DNA from: Agrococcus beijingensis
GTDB taxonomy: Bacteria > Actinomycetota > Actinomycetes > Actinomycetales > Microbacteriaceae
Direction: 5' to 3'
DNA length: 64,000 nt
Assembly (NCBI RefSeq): GCF_030758955.1
Contig: NZ_CP132360.1
Coordinates: 514,218 to 578,217 of the forward strand
The notes below the pieces were generated by a model that saw nothing but the letters and a program-made list of their open reading frames with translations, did no database searches and was not told the origin of the DNA. Numbering within the stretch: the stretch's first letter is position 1; every line of letters begins with the position of its first letter. This document shows positions 1 through 14,981 of this stretch, piece after piece. Both the position numbers and the translations under genes were made by a program.

Positions 1-29
1 CGCGAGCGGATGCGCTCGGTCGCCATCCG

Positions 30-35
30 TAGGCT
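30..35 (+). promoter_or_regulatory. Candidate -10 element, leaderless
   Basis: TAGGCT fits the actinobacterial TAnnnT pattern and ends exactly six bases before the ATG at 42, with no Shine-Dalgarno sequence between. This predicts transcription starting at or next to the start codon. The -35 region lies too close to the window edge to judge. Confidence 0.45.
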
Positions 36-41
36 GGTGGC

Positions 42-497
42 ATGAGCGCTCAGTACCAGGTGACCCTCGAGTGGGGCGTCGCGGGCCTGCAGGCCTCCGC
101 CGCCGACGTGATCGTGCTGGCCGACGCCGACCGCGGCCCGGAGTCGGCCGAGCTGCAAGATTGTGCCCCGCGCACGACGCTTGTGCTCGACGCGACGCTC
201 GCCAACGCATCCGACATCGCCCGTGCGGCGCTCGACGAGCAGGTGCGCCTGGGCGTGCGCGCGTCGATCGCGATCGTCGCCGCCGGCGACCGCTGGGGCG
301 ACGGGACGCTGCGCCCGAACGCCGCCGACCTGCTCGTCGCCGGTCGCGTGGTCGACGAGCTGGCCGAGCTCGGCATCGACTTCCACAGCCCCGCGTGCGC
401 CGCGGCCTGCGCGGCATCGGTCGCGCTGCGGGGCGCCACCACCACCCTCGTCGCCGCGGAGTCCGCGGTGCGGCAGCAGACAGGAGCATCCCGATGA
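42..497 (+). CDS. ComB-like (2-phosphosulfolactate phosphatase family) protein, short
   Basis: A 151-residue protein whose second half (about residues 75-140) has the feel of the ComB family: a conserved AGDRWGDGTLRP stretch, an acidic helix ending in AGRVVDEL, and an SPACAAA segment matching the family's SPEA region. ComB proteins hydrolyse 2-phosphosulfolactate to sulfolactate in coenzyme M-type pathways, but actinobacterial members have no proven role. Family members are usually about 230-240 residues, so this copy lacks much of the normal length and its activity is doubtful. The start is the ATG that lies six bases after a TAGGCT hexamer, a leaderless arrangement. The stop overlaps the ATG of the next gene (ATGA), so the two are translationally coupled. 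Confidence 0.55.
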   Translation: MSAQYQVTLEWGVAGLQASAADVIVLADADRGPESAELQDCAPRTTLVLDATLANASDIARAALDEQVRLGVRASIAIVAAGDRWGDGTLRPNAADLLVAGRVVDELAELGIDFHSPACAAACAASVALRGATTTLVAAESAVRQQTGASR

Positions 498-1552
498 GCT
501 GGAGCGCAGACCCCGCCCGCTACGACAGCGCGCGACCCGACGCCATGCAGTACCGCCGCGCCGGCCGATCGGGCCTGCGGCTGCCGGCGCTGACGCTGGG
601 CCTGTGGCACAACTTCGGCGACGACGTGCCGCTCGACCGCCAGCGGAGCCTGCTGACGACCGCGTTCGACCGCGGCATCACGCACTTCGACCTGGCCAAC
701 AACTACGGTCCGCCGTTCGGCGCCGCCGAGCAGAACTTCGGCCGGGTGATGGCGAGCGACCTGCGCGCGCACCGCGACGAGATCCTCGTCTCGACCAAGG
801 CCGGCTGGGACATGTGGCCCGGCCCCTACGGCTTCGGCGGCAGCCGCAAGTACCTGGTCGCGAGCCTCGACCAGTCGCTCGAGCGGATGGGCCTCGACTA
901 CGTCGACATCTTCTACCACCACCGTCCCGACCCCGACACGCCGCTCGAGGAGACCATGGGCGCCCTCGACCACATCGTGCGCACCGGCCGCGCGCTGTAC
1001 GTGGGCGTCTCGAGCTACACCGCCGACGAGGCGCGGCAGGCCCACGCGATCCTCGCGTCGCTCGGCACGCCGCTGACGATCCACCAGCCGTCGTACTCGA
1101 TGCTCAACCGCTGGATCGAGACGGATGGGCTGCTCGACGCCGCGGGCGAGCTCGGCTTCGGGGTCATCGGGTTCACGGCGCTGGCGCAGGGGCTGCTGAC
1201 CGGCAAGTACCTCGACGGGGTGCCGGCCGACTCGCGCGCCGGTCGCGGCAGCGAGCGCAAGCCGCTCGACCCCCGCGTCTCGTCCGAGGCGGCCGAGCGC
1301 ATCCGCGGCCTCGCCGCGATCGCCGAGCAGCGCGGGCAGACGCTCGCGCAGCTGGCGCTCGCGTGGGCGCTGCGCGACGAGCGGGTCACGTCGCTCACGA
1401 TCGGCGCCTCGCGCGTCGAGCAGCTCGAGCAGAACCTCGGCGCGCTCGCGGGGCTGCGCTTCGGCGACGACGAGCTGGCCGCGATCGACGAGCTCGCCCG
1501 CGACGAGCCCGGCGTCGACCTGTGGGCGGAGGCGCGCGACTCGCGCGGCTGA
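494..1552 (+). CDS. Aldo/keto reductase (YghZ/MgrA-like)
   Basis: A 352-residue TIM-barrel oxidoreductase of the aldo/keto reductase superfamily, predicted to reduce aldehydes or ketones with NADPH in the cytoplasm. The family pattern is clear: HFDLANNYG with the catalytic Asp-Tyr region near residue 60, a STKAGWDMWPGPYG segment, LDYVDIFYHHRPD, and a C-terminal cofactor-binding part (SLTIGASRVEQLEQN). The GPYGFGGSRKYL segment is typical of the L-glyceraldehyde-3-phosphate reductase/YghZ subgroup, which detoxifies methylglyoxal. The ATG overlaps the stop of the ComB-like gene. The physiological substrate cannot be read from the sequence. Confidence 0.9.
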   Translation: MSWSADPARYDSARPDAMQYRRAGRSGLRLPALTLGLWHNFGDDVPLDRQRSLLTTAFDRGITHFDLANNYGPPFGAAEQNFGRVMASDLRAHRDEILVSTKAGWDMWPGPYGFGGSRKYLVASLDQSLERMGLDYVDIFYHHRPDPDTPLEETMGALDHIVRTGRALYVGVSSYTADEARQAHAILASLGTPLTIHQPSYSMLNRWIETDGLLDAAGELGFGVIGFTALAQGLLTGKYLDGVPADSRAGRGSERKPLDPRVSSEAAERIRGLAAIAEQRGQTLAQLALAWALRDERVTSLTIGASRVEQLEQNLGALAGLRFGDDELAAIDELARDEPGVDLWAEARDSRG

Positions 1553-1606
1553 CGCTCCCCGCGCGCGCGGCGCGACTCGCCCCTCGCGCGTGCGGGCGGC
1601 CGCGAT

Positions 1607-1612
1607 TACCGT
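1607..1612 (+). promoter_or_regulatory. Candidate -10 element, leaderless MFS promoter
   Basis: TACCGT ends six bases before the ATG at 1619. No Shine-Dalgarno sequence is visible, so the MFS gene is probably read from a leaderless mRNA. Confidence 0.45.
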
Positions 1613-1618
1613 GGGCGC

Positions 1619-3103
1619 ATGGTCGCGACGCCGCAGCGCACCGGCAAGACGCAGCGCACCGCCACGGAGCGCACGTTCCTGCACGTGCTCGCGAACACGG
1701 CGCTGGCCAACCTCACGACCGCCTTCGTCTGGTTCGCGCTCACCTTCTGGGTCTACCTCGAGACGAAGAGCGTGCTCGCCACCGGCGTGGTCGGCGGCGC
1801 CTACATGCTGTTCGTCGCGTTCGGCAGCATGCTCTTCGGCTCGATCGTCGACCACCACCGCAAGCTGCGGGTGATGCTGCTGTCGGGCACGGTCACGCTC
1901 ATCGCCTTCGCCGTCGCGGGCGTCATGTACCTGCTGCTGCCCGAGCCGGTGCTGCTCGACCTGACGGCGCCGTGGCTGTGGCTGTTCATGGCGATCATCC
2001 TCGGCGGCTCGGTCGTCGAGCACATGCGCAACATCGCGCTGTCGACGACGGTGACGATCCTCGTGCCCGACGAGCGGCATGCGAACGCCAACGGCATGGT
2101 CGGCACGGTGCAGGGCATCGCGATGATCGTGACGAGCGTCTTCTCCGGCCTCTCGATCGGCTTCCTCGGCATGGGCTGGACGATCGCGATCGGCATCGTC
2201 TTCCTCGCCCTCAGCCTCGCCCACCTGATGACGCTGCGCATCCCGGAGGACGTGGTGGTCGTCGACCCCGACGACACCGCCCGCGGCATCGACCTGCGCG
2301 GCTCGATCCGCGCGGTGCTGGCGATCGGCGGCCTGTTCGCGCTGATCATCTTCTCGACCTTCAACAACCTCATCGGCGGCGTCTACATGGCGCTGATGGA
2401 TCCCTACGGCCTCGAGCTGTTCTCGGTGCAGATGTGGGGCGTCGTCTTCGGCGTCGCCTCGATCGGCTTCATCATCGGCGGCCTCGTCATCGCCCGGTTC
2501 GGCCTCGGCCGGCGCCCGATCCGCACCCTGCTGCTGGTCGTGATCGCGATGGGCGTGCTCGGGGCGCTGTTCACCATCCGCGAGTCGTGGCTGCTGTACG
2601 CGGCCGGCATCTTCCTGTACATGGCGATCATCCCGGCAGCGGAGGCGGCCGAGCAGACGATCATCCAGCGCGTCGTGCCGCTGCCGCGGCAGGGCCGGGT
2701 GTTCGGCTTCGCGATGGCGTTCGAGTCGGCGGCCGCGCCCATCACGGCGTTCCTCATCGCGCCGATCGCCGAGTTCGTCATCATCCCGTGGTCGCGCTCG
2801 CCCGAGGGCGGGGCGGCGCTCGAGCCGCTGCTCGGCACCGGCGTCGCCCGCGGCATCGCGCTCGTCTTCCTGATCTCGGGCATCGTCATGGTGATCGCCG
2901 GGGCGCTCGCGTTCCTGACGAAGTCGTACCACCGCATCAGCGACTCCTATGAGGCGTCGGCCCCGCAGGGCGAGGGCTCGCCGAGCAGCGCTCCCACCCC
3001 GGCGGTGCGAGGCGGCATGGCGGATGCGTCTGCTCCGGCCCCGGCGGATCAGTTGTCGAGGGGCGCGGTGAGCGAGGGCGGCAGCGCGGCCGACCCCAGG
3101 TAG
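1619..3103 (+). CDS. MFS transporter
   Basis: A 494-residue multi-pass membrane protein with about twelve hydrophobic segments between residues 15 and 440, followed by a polar, Ala/Pro-rich cytoplasmic tail of about 50 residues. The pattern (FVWFALTFWVYLETKS at the start, a VDHHRKLRVMLLSG cytoplasmic loop between the second and third helices) matches major facilitator superfamily exporters of the type found widely in Actinobacteria. The direction and the substrate cannot be inferred; drug or metabolite efflux is the usual guess for such proteins. It stands alone, 66 bp after the aldo/keto reductase, and converges on the SprT-like gene. Confidence 0.88.
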   Translation: MVATPQRTGKTQRTATERTFLHVLANTALANLTTAFVWFALTFWVYLETKSVLATGVVGGAYMLFVAFGSMLFGSIVDHHRKLRVMLLSGTVTLIAFAVAGVMYLLLPEPVLLDLTAPWLWLFMAIILGGSVVEHMRNIALSTTVTILVPDERHANANGMVGTVQGIAMIVTSVFSGLSIGFLGMGWTIAIGIVFLALSLAHLMTLRIPEDVVVVDPDDTARGIDLRGSIRAVLAIGGLFALIIFSTFNNLIGGVYMALMDPYGLELFSVQMWGVVFGVASIGFIIGGLVIARFGLGRRPIRTLLLVVIAMGVLGALFTIRESWLLYAAGIFLYMAIIPAAEAAEQTIIQRVVPLPRQGRVFGFAMAFESAAAPITAFLIAPIAEFVIIPWSRSPEGGAALEPLLGTGVARGIALVFLISGIVMVIAGALAFLTKSYHRISDSYEASAPQGEGSPSSAPTPAVRGGMADASAPAPADQLSRGAVSEGGSAADPR

Positions 3104-3161
3104 GCCGATCGCATCGCGGCCGGCGCCGCGCCGCCTGCCGCCGCTGCGCCGCGTGCTGCGG

Positions 3162-3620
3162 TCACGCCGCCTGCTGCCGCCGCTGCCAGCGGATCTCGAC
3201 GACGCGACGGGTCGACCGGGTGCACGGCTTGCACGCGTAGCGCCCGCGCGGGGCGCGGAACCGCACGTGCTCGTGCCCGCCGGGGCACAGCCCCACCCAG
3301 CCGGCCCGCTCGGCGGCGATCTCGCCCTGGTGCGTGCGCCCGCCGACGTAGCCCAGCTCGCGCGCGGTGCGCCGCCACTCGGGCCCGTGCCCCGCGGCGG
3401 CGCCGGCCATCGCGTGCGCGACCTCGTGCAGCAGCGTCTGGTGCACCTCGTCGTCGTCCCAGCGGGCGGCGAGGTGCTTCGAGACCGTGATGCGCCGCGT
3501 CGTGTAGTTCGTCAGGCCCGCGCGCTTCGCGGCTCGGTCGAAGCCGAAGCTCCAGGTGTCGTCGAGGTGCAGCCTGATGAGGGCCTCGGCCCACACCCGC
3601 ACCCGTTCCAGCTCAGCCAC
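3162..3620 (-). CDS. SprT-like zinc metallopeptidase-domain protein
   Basis: A 152-residue protein with an HEVAH zinc-binding motif at residues 65-69 and a further His (H78) a few residues on, followed by a small C-terminal segment with Cys residues (LCPGGH, ACKPC) that looks like a zinc ribbon. This is the SprT-like fold, related to the eukaryotic SPRTN protease that degrades DNA-protein crosslinks; bacterial members are mostly uncharacterised. The start is a GTG preceded by GGAGG with six bases between. It lies 95 bp downstream of the TPR-type gene on the same strand and may be co-transcribed with it. Confidence 0.8.
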   Translation of the reverse strand: MAELERVRVWAEALIRLHLDDTWSFGFDRAAKRAGLTNYTTRRITVSKHLAARWDDDEVHQTLLHEVAHAMAGAAAGHGPEWRRTARELGYVGGRTHQGEIAAERAGWVGLCPGGHEHVRFRAPRGRYACKPCTRSTRRVVEIRWQRRQQAA

Positions 3621-3715
3621 CTGTCACCTCCACGACGGGAGCGAGCATGCCAGCAGCGGGCGGCGCGACGCGAACCGGCGGCGACGGCCTGTGGAGAGCA
3701 TCGGCGCGCAGCGCG

Positions 3716-4288
3716 TCAGCGCCCGCCCCAGATGGGGTGCTGGGCGCGCGGCAGGTCCTGCTCGGCCCGCACCGCCTCGGTCTGGGCGCGGTCGGTGGCG
3801 ACGAGCAGCGCGATCTCGGCCGCCTCGAGCTGCTCGGCGGGCAGGGTCGCCTCGCGGCACAGCTCGACCGCGACGGTGAAGTCGACGCATGCCTCATGCC
3901 AGTGCGCGAGCGCGAAGTGCACGGTGCCGCGCTGCTGCAGCGCGTGCGCCCACAGCTCGACCCAGTCGTTCGAGCGCGCCTCGGCGATGATCGCGGTGCA
4001 CTCGCGCAGCGCCGTCTGCAGGTCGCCGCGCGTCTGCACGACCGCCGCGCGCAGCAGCCGCGCCTCGGCCACCCGGTCGCGGGAGCCCGAGGTGCGGGCC
4101 ATCGCCACGGCCTCGCCGGCGACGGCCAGCGCCTCGTCGAGGCGGCCGATGCTCTCGAGCAGCCAGGCACGCTCCGAGACGGCGGCGAGCGAGCGCTCCT
4201 TGCCGAGCTCGCGCAGCCTGCGGGCCGCCGCCGCGACGTCGACGGCGTTGCGCAGCGCGGTCTGGTCGTAGCCGATCGACTCGCTCAT
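3716..4288 (-). CDS. TPR-type helical repeat protein
   Basis: A 190-residue soluble protein made almost only of amphipathic helices with the spacing and residue pattern of tetratricopeptide repeats (for example ERAWLLESIGRLDEALAVAG near residues 43-62 and RGTVHFALAHWHEACVDF further on). TPR proteins are scaffolds for protein-protein contact; no partner can be named. A longer upstream reading frame exists to 4435, but it runs through the 28-bp palindrome and has no helical repeats, so the internal ATG was chosen. A CACCAT hexamer lies six bases upstream of that ATG, a possible but weak leaderless promoter. Confidence 0.7.
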   Translation of the reverse strand: MSESIGYDQTALRNAVDVAAAARRLRELGKERSLAAVSERAWLLESIGRLDEALAVAGEAVAMARTSGSRDRVAEARLLRAAVVQTRGDLQTALRECTAIIAEARSNDWVELWAHALQQRGTVHFALAHWHEACVDFTVAVELCREATLPAEQLEAAEIALLVATDRAQTEAVRAEQDLPRAQHPIWGGR

Positions 4289-4399
4289 CCACCCATGGTG
4301 GCGCACGTCGGCGCGTTCAGCGGGAGCACGCGCCGAGCCTGTGCACGAAGAGCGCCCTCGACCGGCCGCGGCGAGCCCCGCCGTCGATCCCGTCCACCA

Positions 4400-4427
4400 A
4401 ATCCGACCCGGTGCACCGGGTCGGATT
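4400..4427. repeat. Perfect 28-bp palindrome (38 bp with one mismatch)
   Basis: The two 14-bp halves (AATCCGACCCGGTG and its exact complement) meet without a loop. One mismatched pair (4399/4428) further out, the match resumes for four more pairs, giving a 38-bp near-palindrome from 4395 to 4432. It lies in the non-coding gap between the TPR gene and the VOC remnant. With no loop and no T-run it is a poor terminator; a dimeric regulator site or a REP-type repeat are the alternatives. Confidence 0.85.
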
Positions 4428-4458
4428 CGGTGCAAGGGGTCCGGTCACTGCGTGCGCC

Positions 4459-4619
4459 GTGTCGCCTTCGTGGAGCAGCGGGCAGGGTTCGGCCCCGGCA
4501 CGCGCGCGAAAGCCGCCGGGCCGCCCGTCAGCGCCGACACCCGCATGGGCGCCGTCGAGCTGCTCGCCGACCCGTGGGGCACCGTCGTCGAGCTGCGCGT
4601 GGGCGCACCCGTGCAGTAG
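4459..4619 (+). pseudogene. Probable remnant of a VOC/glyoxalase-like gene (C-terminal part only)
   Basis: The open frame ending at 4619 closes with a stretch (GAVELLADPWGTVVELR) typical of the last strand of VOC-superfamily proteins, where ADPxGxxxEL carries the metal-ligand Glu. The sequence before it shows no family features and no start with a ribosome-binding site, so only about 30-50 residues remain. The rest of the 361-bp gap between 4289 and 4649 holds only the palindrome. This could also be chance similarity in a GC-rich frame. Confidence 0.3.
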
Positions 4620-4636
4620 GCCGGCCGTCGGCCGGC
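4620..4636 (-). terminator. Small hairpin downstream of the spermidine-synthase-like gene
   Basis: A 7-bp GC stem (GCCGGCC/GGCCGGC) with a 3-base loop lies 14 bp beyond the stop of the minus-strand gene at 4650. There is no T-run, which is common for actinobacterial terminators. Confidence 0.35.
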
Positions 4637-4649
4637 GCGGAGGCCAGCG

Positions 4650-5489
4650 CTACCCGAACACGCCCTTGCCGGGCGCGGGGCTCGGCGTCGCGTCGGCGTC
4701 GCGGGCGGGCGAGGCGCCGCCCAGGAATCGCCGCAGCTCGGCGCCCGCCACCACCTTGCCCGGCAGCGGGTCTCGTCGCAGCGCGCGACCCAGCTCTTCG
4801 AGGTCGGGCAGCGCAGCGCCCGCGATCGCCACGACGTTGCCGAAGCGGCGGCCCTTCAGCATGCCGGGGTCGGCCAGTGCGGCGGCCTCGGCGTGCACCT
4901 CGAGCAGGGCGGCGAGCTGCCGTTTCGCGAAGGCGAGCGTGCGGTCGTCGGCGATGTTCACGACGACCACGCCCGTCGGGGCGAGCAGCTCGCGCACGAG
5001 CGCGTGGAACTCCACCGTCGTCACGTGCGCCGGCGTCTGGGAGCCGGAGAACACATCCACGATCACCACGTCGACGCGGCCGCGAAGGCCCGCCGGCAGG
5101 CGCGAGAGCTGCTCCCGGGCGTCGCCGTAGCGCACGCGCACGCTCGCACCGCGGGGGAGCGGCGCCACCTCGCGCACCAGCTCGACCAGCAGCGGCTCGA
5201 GCTCGATCACCTGCTGGCGCGACCCCGGCCGCGTGCGGTCGACGTAGCGGGGGAGCGTGAGCGCGCCGGCGCCGAGGTGCACCGCGGTCAGCGGCCCCGG
5301 CGGCAGCGCGTCGACGACGTGGCCGATCTGCTGCACGTACTCGTAGACGAGCAGCTCGGGGCGGTCGGGGTCGACGTGCGACTGCGGCGTGCCGTCGACC
5401 ACCAGCTGCCACCCGCCGGACCCTGAGAAGCGCATCTCGGCATGCAGGCCGCTGGAGAGGCGGCGGCTGGGGGTGGTCACGCCGGACAT
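4650..5489 (-). CDS. Spermidine synthase-like methyltransferase-fold protein
   Basis: A 279-residue Rossmann-fold protein of the spermidine/spermine synthase type. Visible features are the [15 protein letters not shown] glycine-rich nucleotide-binding motif, an acidic residue in QVIELEP at the end of the second strand, RYGDAREQL, and [11 protein letters not shown], where polyamine synthases carry their catalytic Asp. Actinobacterial proteins of this class are often annotated as fused MFS/spermidine synthase; here only the soluble domain is present. A polyamine product is not certain. The ATG at 5489 with GGGAG upstream was chosen; the frame stays open to 5585 but the extra residues are Pro/Gly/Ser-rich and look non-coding. 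It is divergent from rpoB. Confidence 0.72.
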   Translation of the reverse strand: MSGVTTPSRRLSSGLHAEMRFSGSGGWQLVVDGTPQSHVDPDRPELLVYEYVQQIGHVVDALPPGPLTAVHLGAGALTLPRYVDRTRPGSRQQVIELEPLLVELVREVAPLPRGASVRVRYGDAREQLSRLPAGLRGRVDVVIVDVFSGSQTPAHVTTVEFHALVRELLAPTGVVVVNIADDRTLAFAKRQLAALLEVHAEAAALADPGMLKGRRFGNVVAIAGAALPDLEELGRALRRDPLPGKVVAGAELRRFLGGASPARDADATPSPAPGKGVFG

Positions 5490-5589
5490 TCTCCCGCGCG
5501 CCGGTCGGGGGATGGTGCACGATGGGCGCCCGCTACCATCCGGTCCCGAGCGGAGTCCAGGCGACACGCCGAATCGACTGGACACGGGG

Positions 5590-5758
5590 TGATCTGCACC
5601 GTAGTGTTGGTCCTTGCGCTCAAAGACATCCCCTCTGCCTTCATATTGCGGTCGGCGCGCGCCCGTTCAACCGGGCGCATCAGGGTGTTGACGAGTCTCT
5701 CACCGACGACACGATCCCGGGAAGACCCGCAACCTCTCCCGGCACGGAGGTATCTGCC
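5590..5758 (+). promoter_or_regulatory. rpoB upstream/leader region
   Basis: About 270 bp separate the divergent gene at 5489 from the rpoB start. The stretch lacks coding features. TTGGTC (5607) and TTGCGC (5614) followed by the AT-rich CATATT (5642) are the only promoter-like words, but their spacing (over 20 bp) is not convincing. A Shine-Dalgarno GGAGG at 5746-5750 sets the rpoB start. Confidence 0.35.
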
Positions 5759-9229
<3,471 letters not shown>

Positions 9230-9272
9230 TCCAGCAGCCGCAGACAGAACTTCGAAACAAGAGGGAAATGCA

Positions 9273-13157
<3,885 letters not shown>

Positions 13158-13171
13158 TCGGTGACTGACGC

Positions 13172-13203
13172 GAGGGGCCGCATCCACACGGATGCGGCCC
13201 CTC
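13172..13203 (+). terminator. rpoBC terminator hairpin
   Basis: A perfect 14-bp stem (GAGGGGCCGCATCC and complement) with a 4-base loop starts 15 bp after the rpoC stop. No T-run follows, which is usual in this lineage. Confidence 0.8.
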
Positions 13204-13265
13204 CGTCGTCCCCGCGGATCAGTCGCCCGGCGGTGCGCCGCAGGGCCCGTGCGGCGCGCCGTGCC

Positions 13266-13271
13266 TAGAAT
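13266..13271 (+). promoter_or_regulatory. Candidate -10 element of the 13315 gene
   Basis: TAGAAT lies 43 bp before the ATG at 13315, and an AGGAGG ribosome-binding site lies between. No clear -35 hexamer is seen 17 bp upstream. Confidence 0.4.
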
Positions 13272-13314
13272 CGCTCCGACGATGCGGCACCGTGCCGTCT
13301 CAGGAGGTTTCACC

Positions 13315-14832
13315 ATGAGCGACGAGCAGCCCACTTCGTGGCGCGACCGGTTCTTCGGCGGCCCCGGCCGAGAGCCGGAGCCCGAGGCGAACGTCACCCA
13401 GCCCGGCGCGGAGTCCGAGGTCGACCCGCGCGAGCAGCACTCGGCAGAGCTCGCTCCTGACTCGACCGAGGCTGCGGCGACCTCGGTGACCGAGCACGAC
13501 GAGCACCAGCCGCTCGTCGAGCACGAGGGCGAGGCCGACACGGCGGTGCTCGACACGCACGAGACCGCAGGTCTGGAGCGCGACCGCGGGGACGCATCCG
13601 ACGACCGTGCGAGCGACAGCCCGATCGAGCCGACGGTGATCGCCCCGTCGACGCTGCGCGGCCCGTCGCACTCCGCGGCGCACCCCGACGACACGGAGCG
13701 GCTCGACACCGTCGGCGCCGACACCGCGCGCCCCGACGCCGACCGCGCGCACGGCGAGGCGGCGACCAGCTCGCTCGAGCAGGTGCCGGAGTCGAGCACG
13801 GACCCGACGAGCACCGACCCGACGAGCACCGACTCGACGAGCACCGACGGGCCCCCCGCGCTCGTCGAGCCCCGCCGCCCGGCATTCGGCCTGCGCCGGC
13901 ACTCCGACGACGCCGCCGCTGACGGCCACGGCGCGGGCGCCGCGGCGGCCGGCGCAGCAGTCGGCGCCACCGCGGCGGGGGGCACCGCGCTGGGCGCGGC
14001 AGCCGCCGGCTCGAGCGCCGACCGCACCTTCGTCGAGCCCGAGCCGACCCAGGCGCTCGACGCGCAGCGCGGCGACGACGAGGCGACCCGGGCCCTGCCG
14101 ACGCAGGAGGCCGACGGGGCCACCCAGGTGCTCCCGGCGCAGCCCGCCGCAGACGAGCCGACACGGCGCTTCGGCATCATCCGCGACGAGGTGCCGGCGT
14201 CGTCGATCCCGGTCGACGACGAGACGGCGCGCGCGGCCGCCGGCGGCACGCCCATCGTGCTCGTCGAGGAGCCGATGCCGCCGCGGCGCAAGGGCGCGCG
14301 CGGCGTGGGCTTCGCGGTCGCGCTGCTCGCGACGGTGGTGTTCGGCCTCGTCTTCGCGGCCGCGTTCTTCGCCGTCGGCTACCTGTTCGACCGCGGCTTC
14401 GACGCCCTGGAGACCCTCGAGACGCTCTGGCTGCGCCCCTCGTACCTGCTGCCGGTGGTGGTCTTCTTCGTCGCCTACTGGATCCTCACGCTGCTCGTGA
14501 ACCGCGCCGGGTGGTGGGCGCACGTGCTCGGCGCCTTCATCGTCGCGCTGCTCGTCTACGCAGCCCACATGGCCGGCGCCTACATGGAGTCGCTCGACGG
14601 CTGGGAGAGCTACACCGAGGTGCTCGGCATCGACGCCGGCGACCTGGGCGAGCTGCTCCTCGCACCGCTCTCGGTGCTCGCGTTCGTGATCGCCCGCGAG
14701 GTGCCCGTCTGGGTCGGCGGCATCGTCTCGCGCCGCGGTCGCAAGGCGCGCGAGTACAACCGGCAGGCGCTCGACGACTTCAACGCCGAGAACGCCGAAC
14801 GGCTCGCCGCCTACGAGCGCGCACGGGGCTAG
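13315..14832 (+). CDS. Membrane protein with long acidic disordered N-terminus
   Basis: A 505-residue protein. Residues 1-325 are low-complexity, rich in Asp, Glu, Ser, Thr and Ala and with a tandem repeat of the five residues STDPT near residue 161; they are expected to be disordered and cytoplasmic. Residues 330-480 contain about four hydrophobic segments (the first is VGFAVALLATVVFGLVF), and the protein ends in a basic, helical cytoplasmic tail (SRRGRKAREYNRQALDDFNAENAERL). No enzymatic motif is seen. Its position between rpoC and the secretion locus is notable but functional linkage is only a guess. The start has AGGAGG eight bases upstream. Confidence 0.72.
   Translation: MSDEQPTSWRDRFFGGPGREPEPEANVTQPGAESEVDPREQHSAELAPDSTEAAATSVTEHDEHQPLVEHEGEADTAVLDTHETAGLERDRGDASDDRASDSPIEPTVIAPSTLRGPSHSAAHPDDTERLDTVGADTARPDADRAHGEAATSSLEQVPESSTDPTSTDPTSTDSTSTDGPPALVEPRRPAFGLRRHSDDAAADGHGAGAAAAGAAVGATAAGGTALGAAAAGSSADRTFVEPEPTQALDAQRGDDEATRALPTQEADGATQVLPAQPAADEPTRRFGIIRDEVPASSIPVDDETARAAAGGTPIVLVEEPMPPRRKGARGVGFAVALLATVVFGLVFAAAFFAVGYLFDRGFDALETLETLWLRPSYLLPVVVFFVAYWILTLLVNRAGWWAHVLGAFIVALLVYAAHMAGAYMESLDGWESYTEVLGIDAGDLGELLLAPLSVLAFVIAREVPVWVGGIVSRRGRKAREYNRQALDDFNAENAERLAAYERARG
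13795..13848 (+). repeat. 15-bp minisatellite inside the 13315 gene
   Basis: Three full copies and one partial copy of AGCACCGACCCGACG in tandem encode repeated STDPT. The 15-bp unit keeps the frame whatever the copy number. Confidence 0.8.
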
Positions 14833-14850
14833 ACGCAGCCCACCATCCGC

Positions 14851-14889
14851 TGAGGAACGGGTCCTGTCGAGGCAGGGCCCCGTTCCTCA
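14851..14889 (+). terminator. Terminator hairpin after the 13315 gene
   Basis: An 11-bp perfect outer stem (TGAGGAACGGG and complement) with a further CCTG/CAGG pairing inside lies 19 bp after the stop codon. It separates this gene from the secretion-locus operon that follows. Confidence 0.7.
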
Positions 14890-14981
14890 CGCCCAGGTTT
14901 CGTTTTCCTCAGGTCTGGCACAATGGGAAGTGGCCTTGCCCCTGTCCACGGGGCGAGGCCCTGCTGAGTCTGGCGACGCGG

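Noticed and set aside
4289..4435. N-terminal extension of the TPR-type protein to 4435.
   Set aside because: It would translate the palindrome and low-complexity sequence, and the internal ATG at 4288 begins directly with the helical repeats.
5607..5647. rpoB promoter made of TTGGTC or TTGCGC and CATATT.
   Set aside because: The spacers are over 20 bp, too long for a housekeeping promoter; kept only as a note on the leader.
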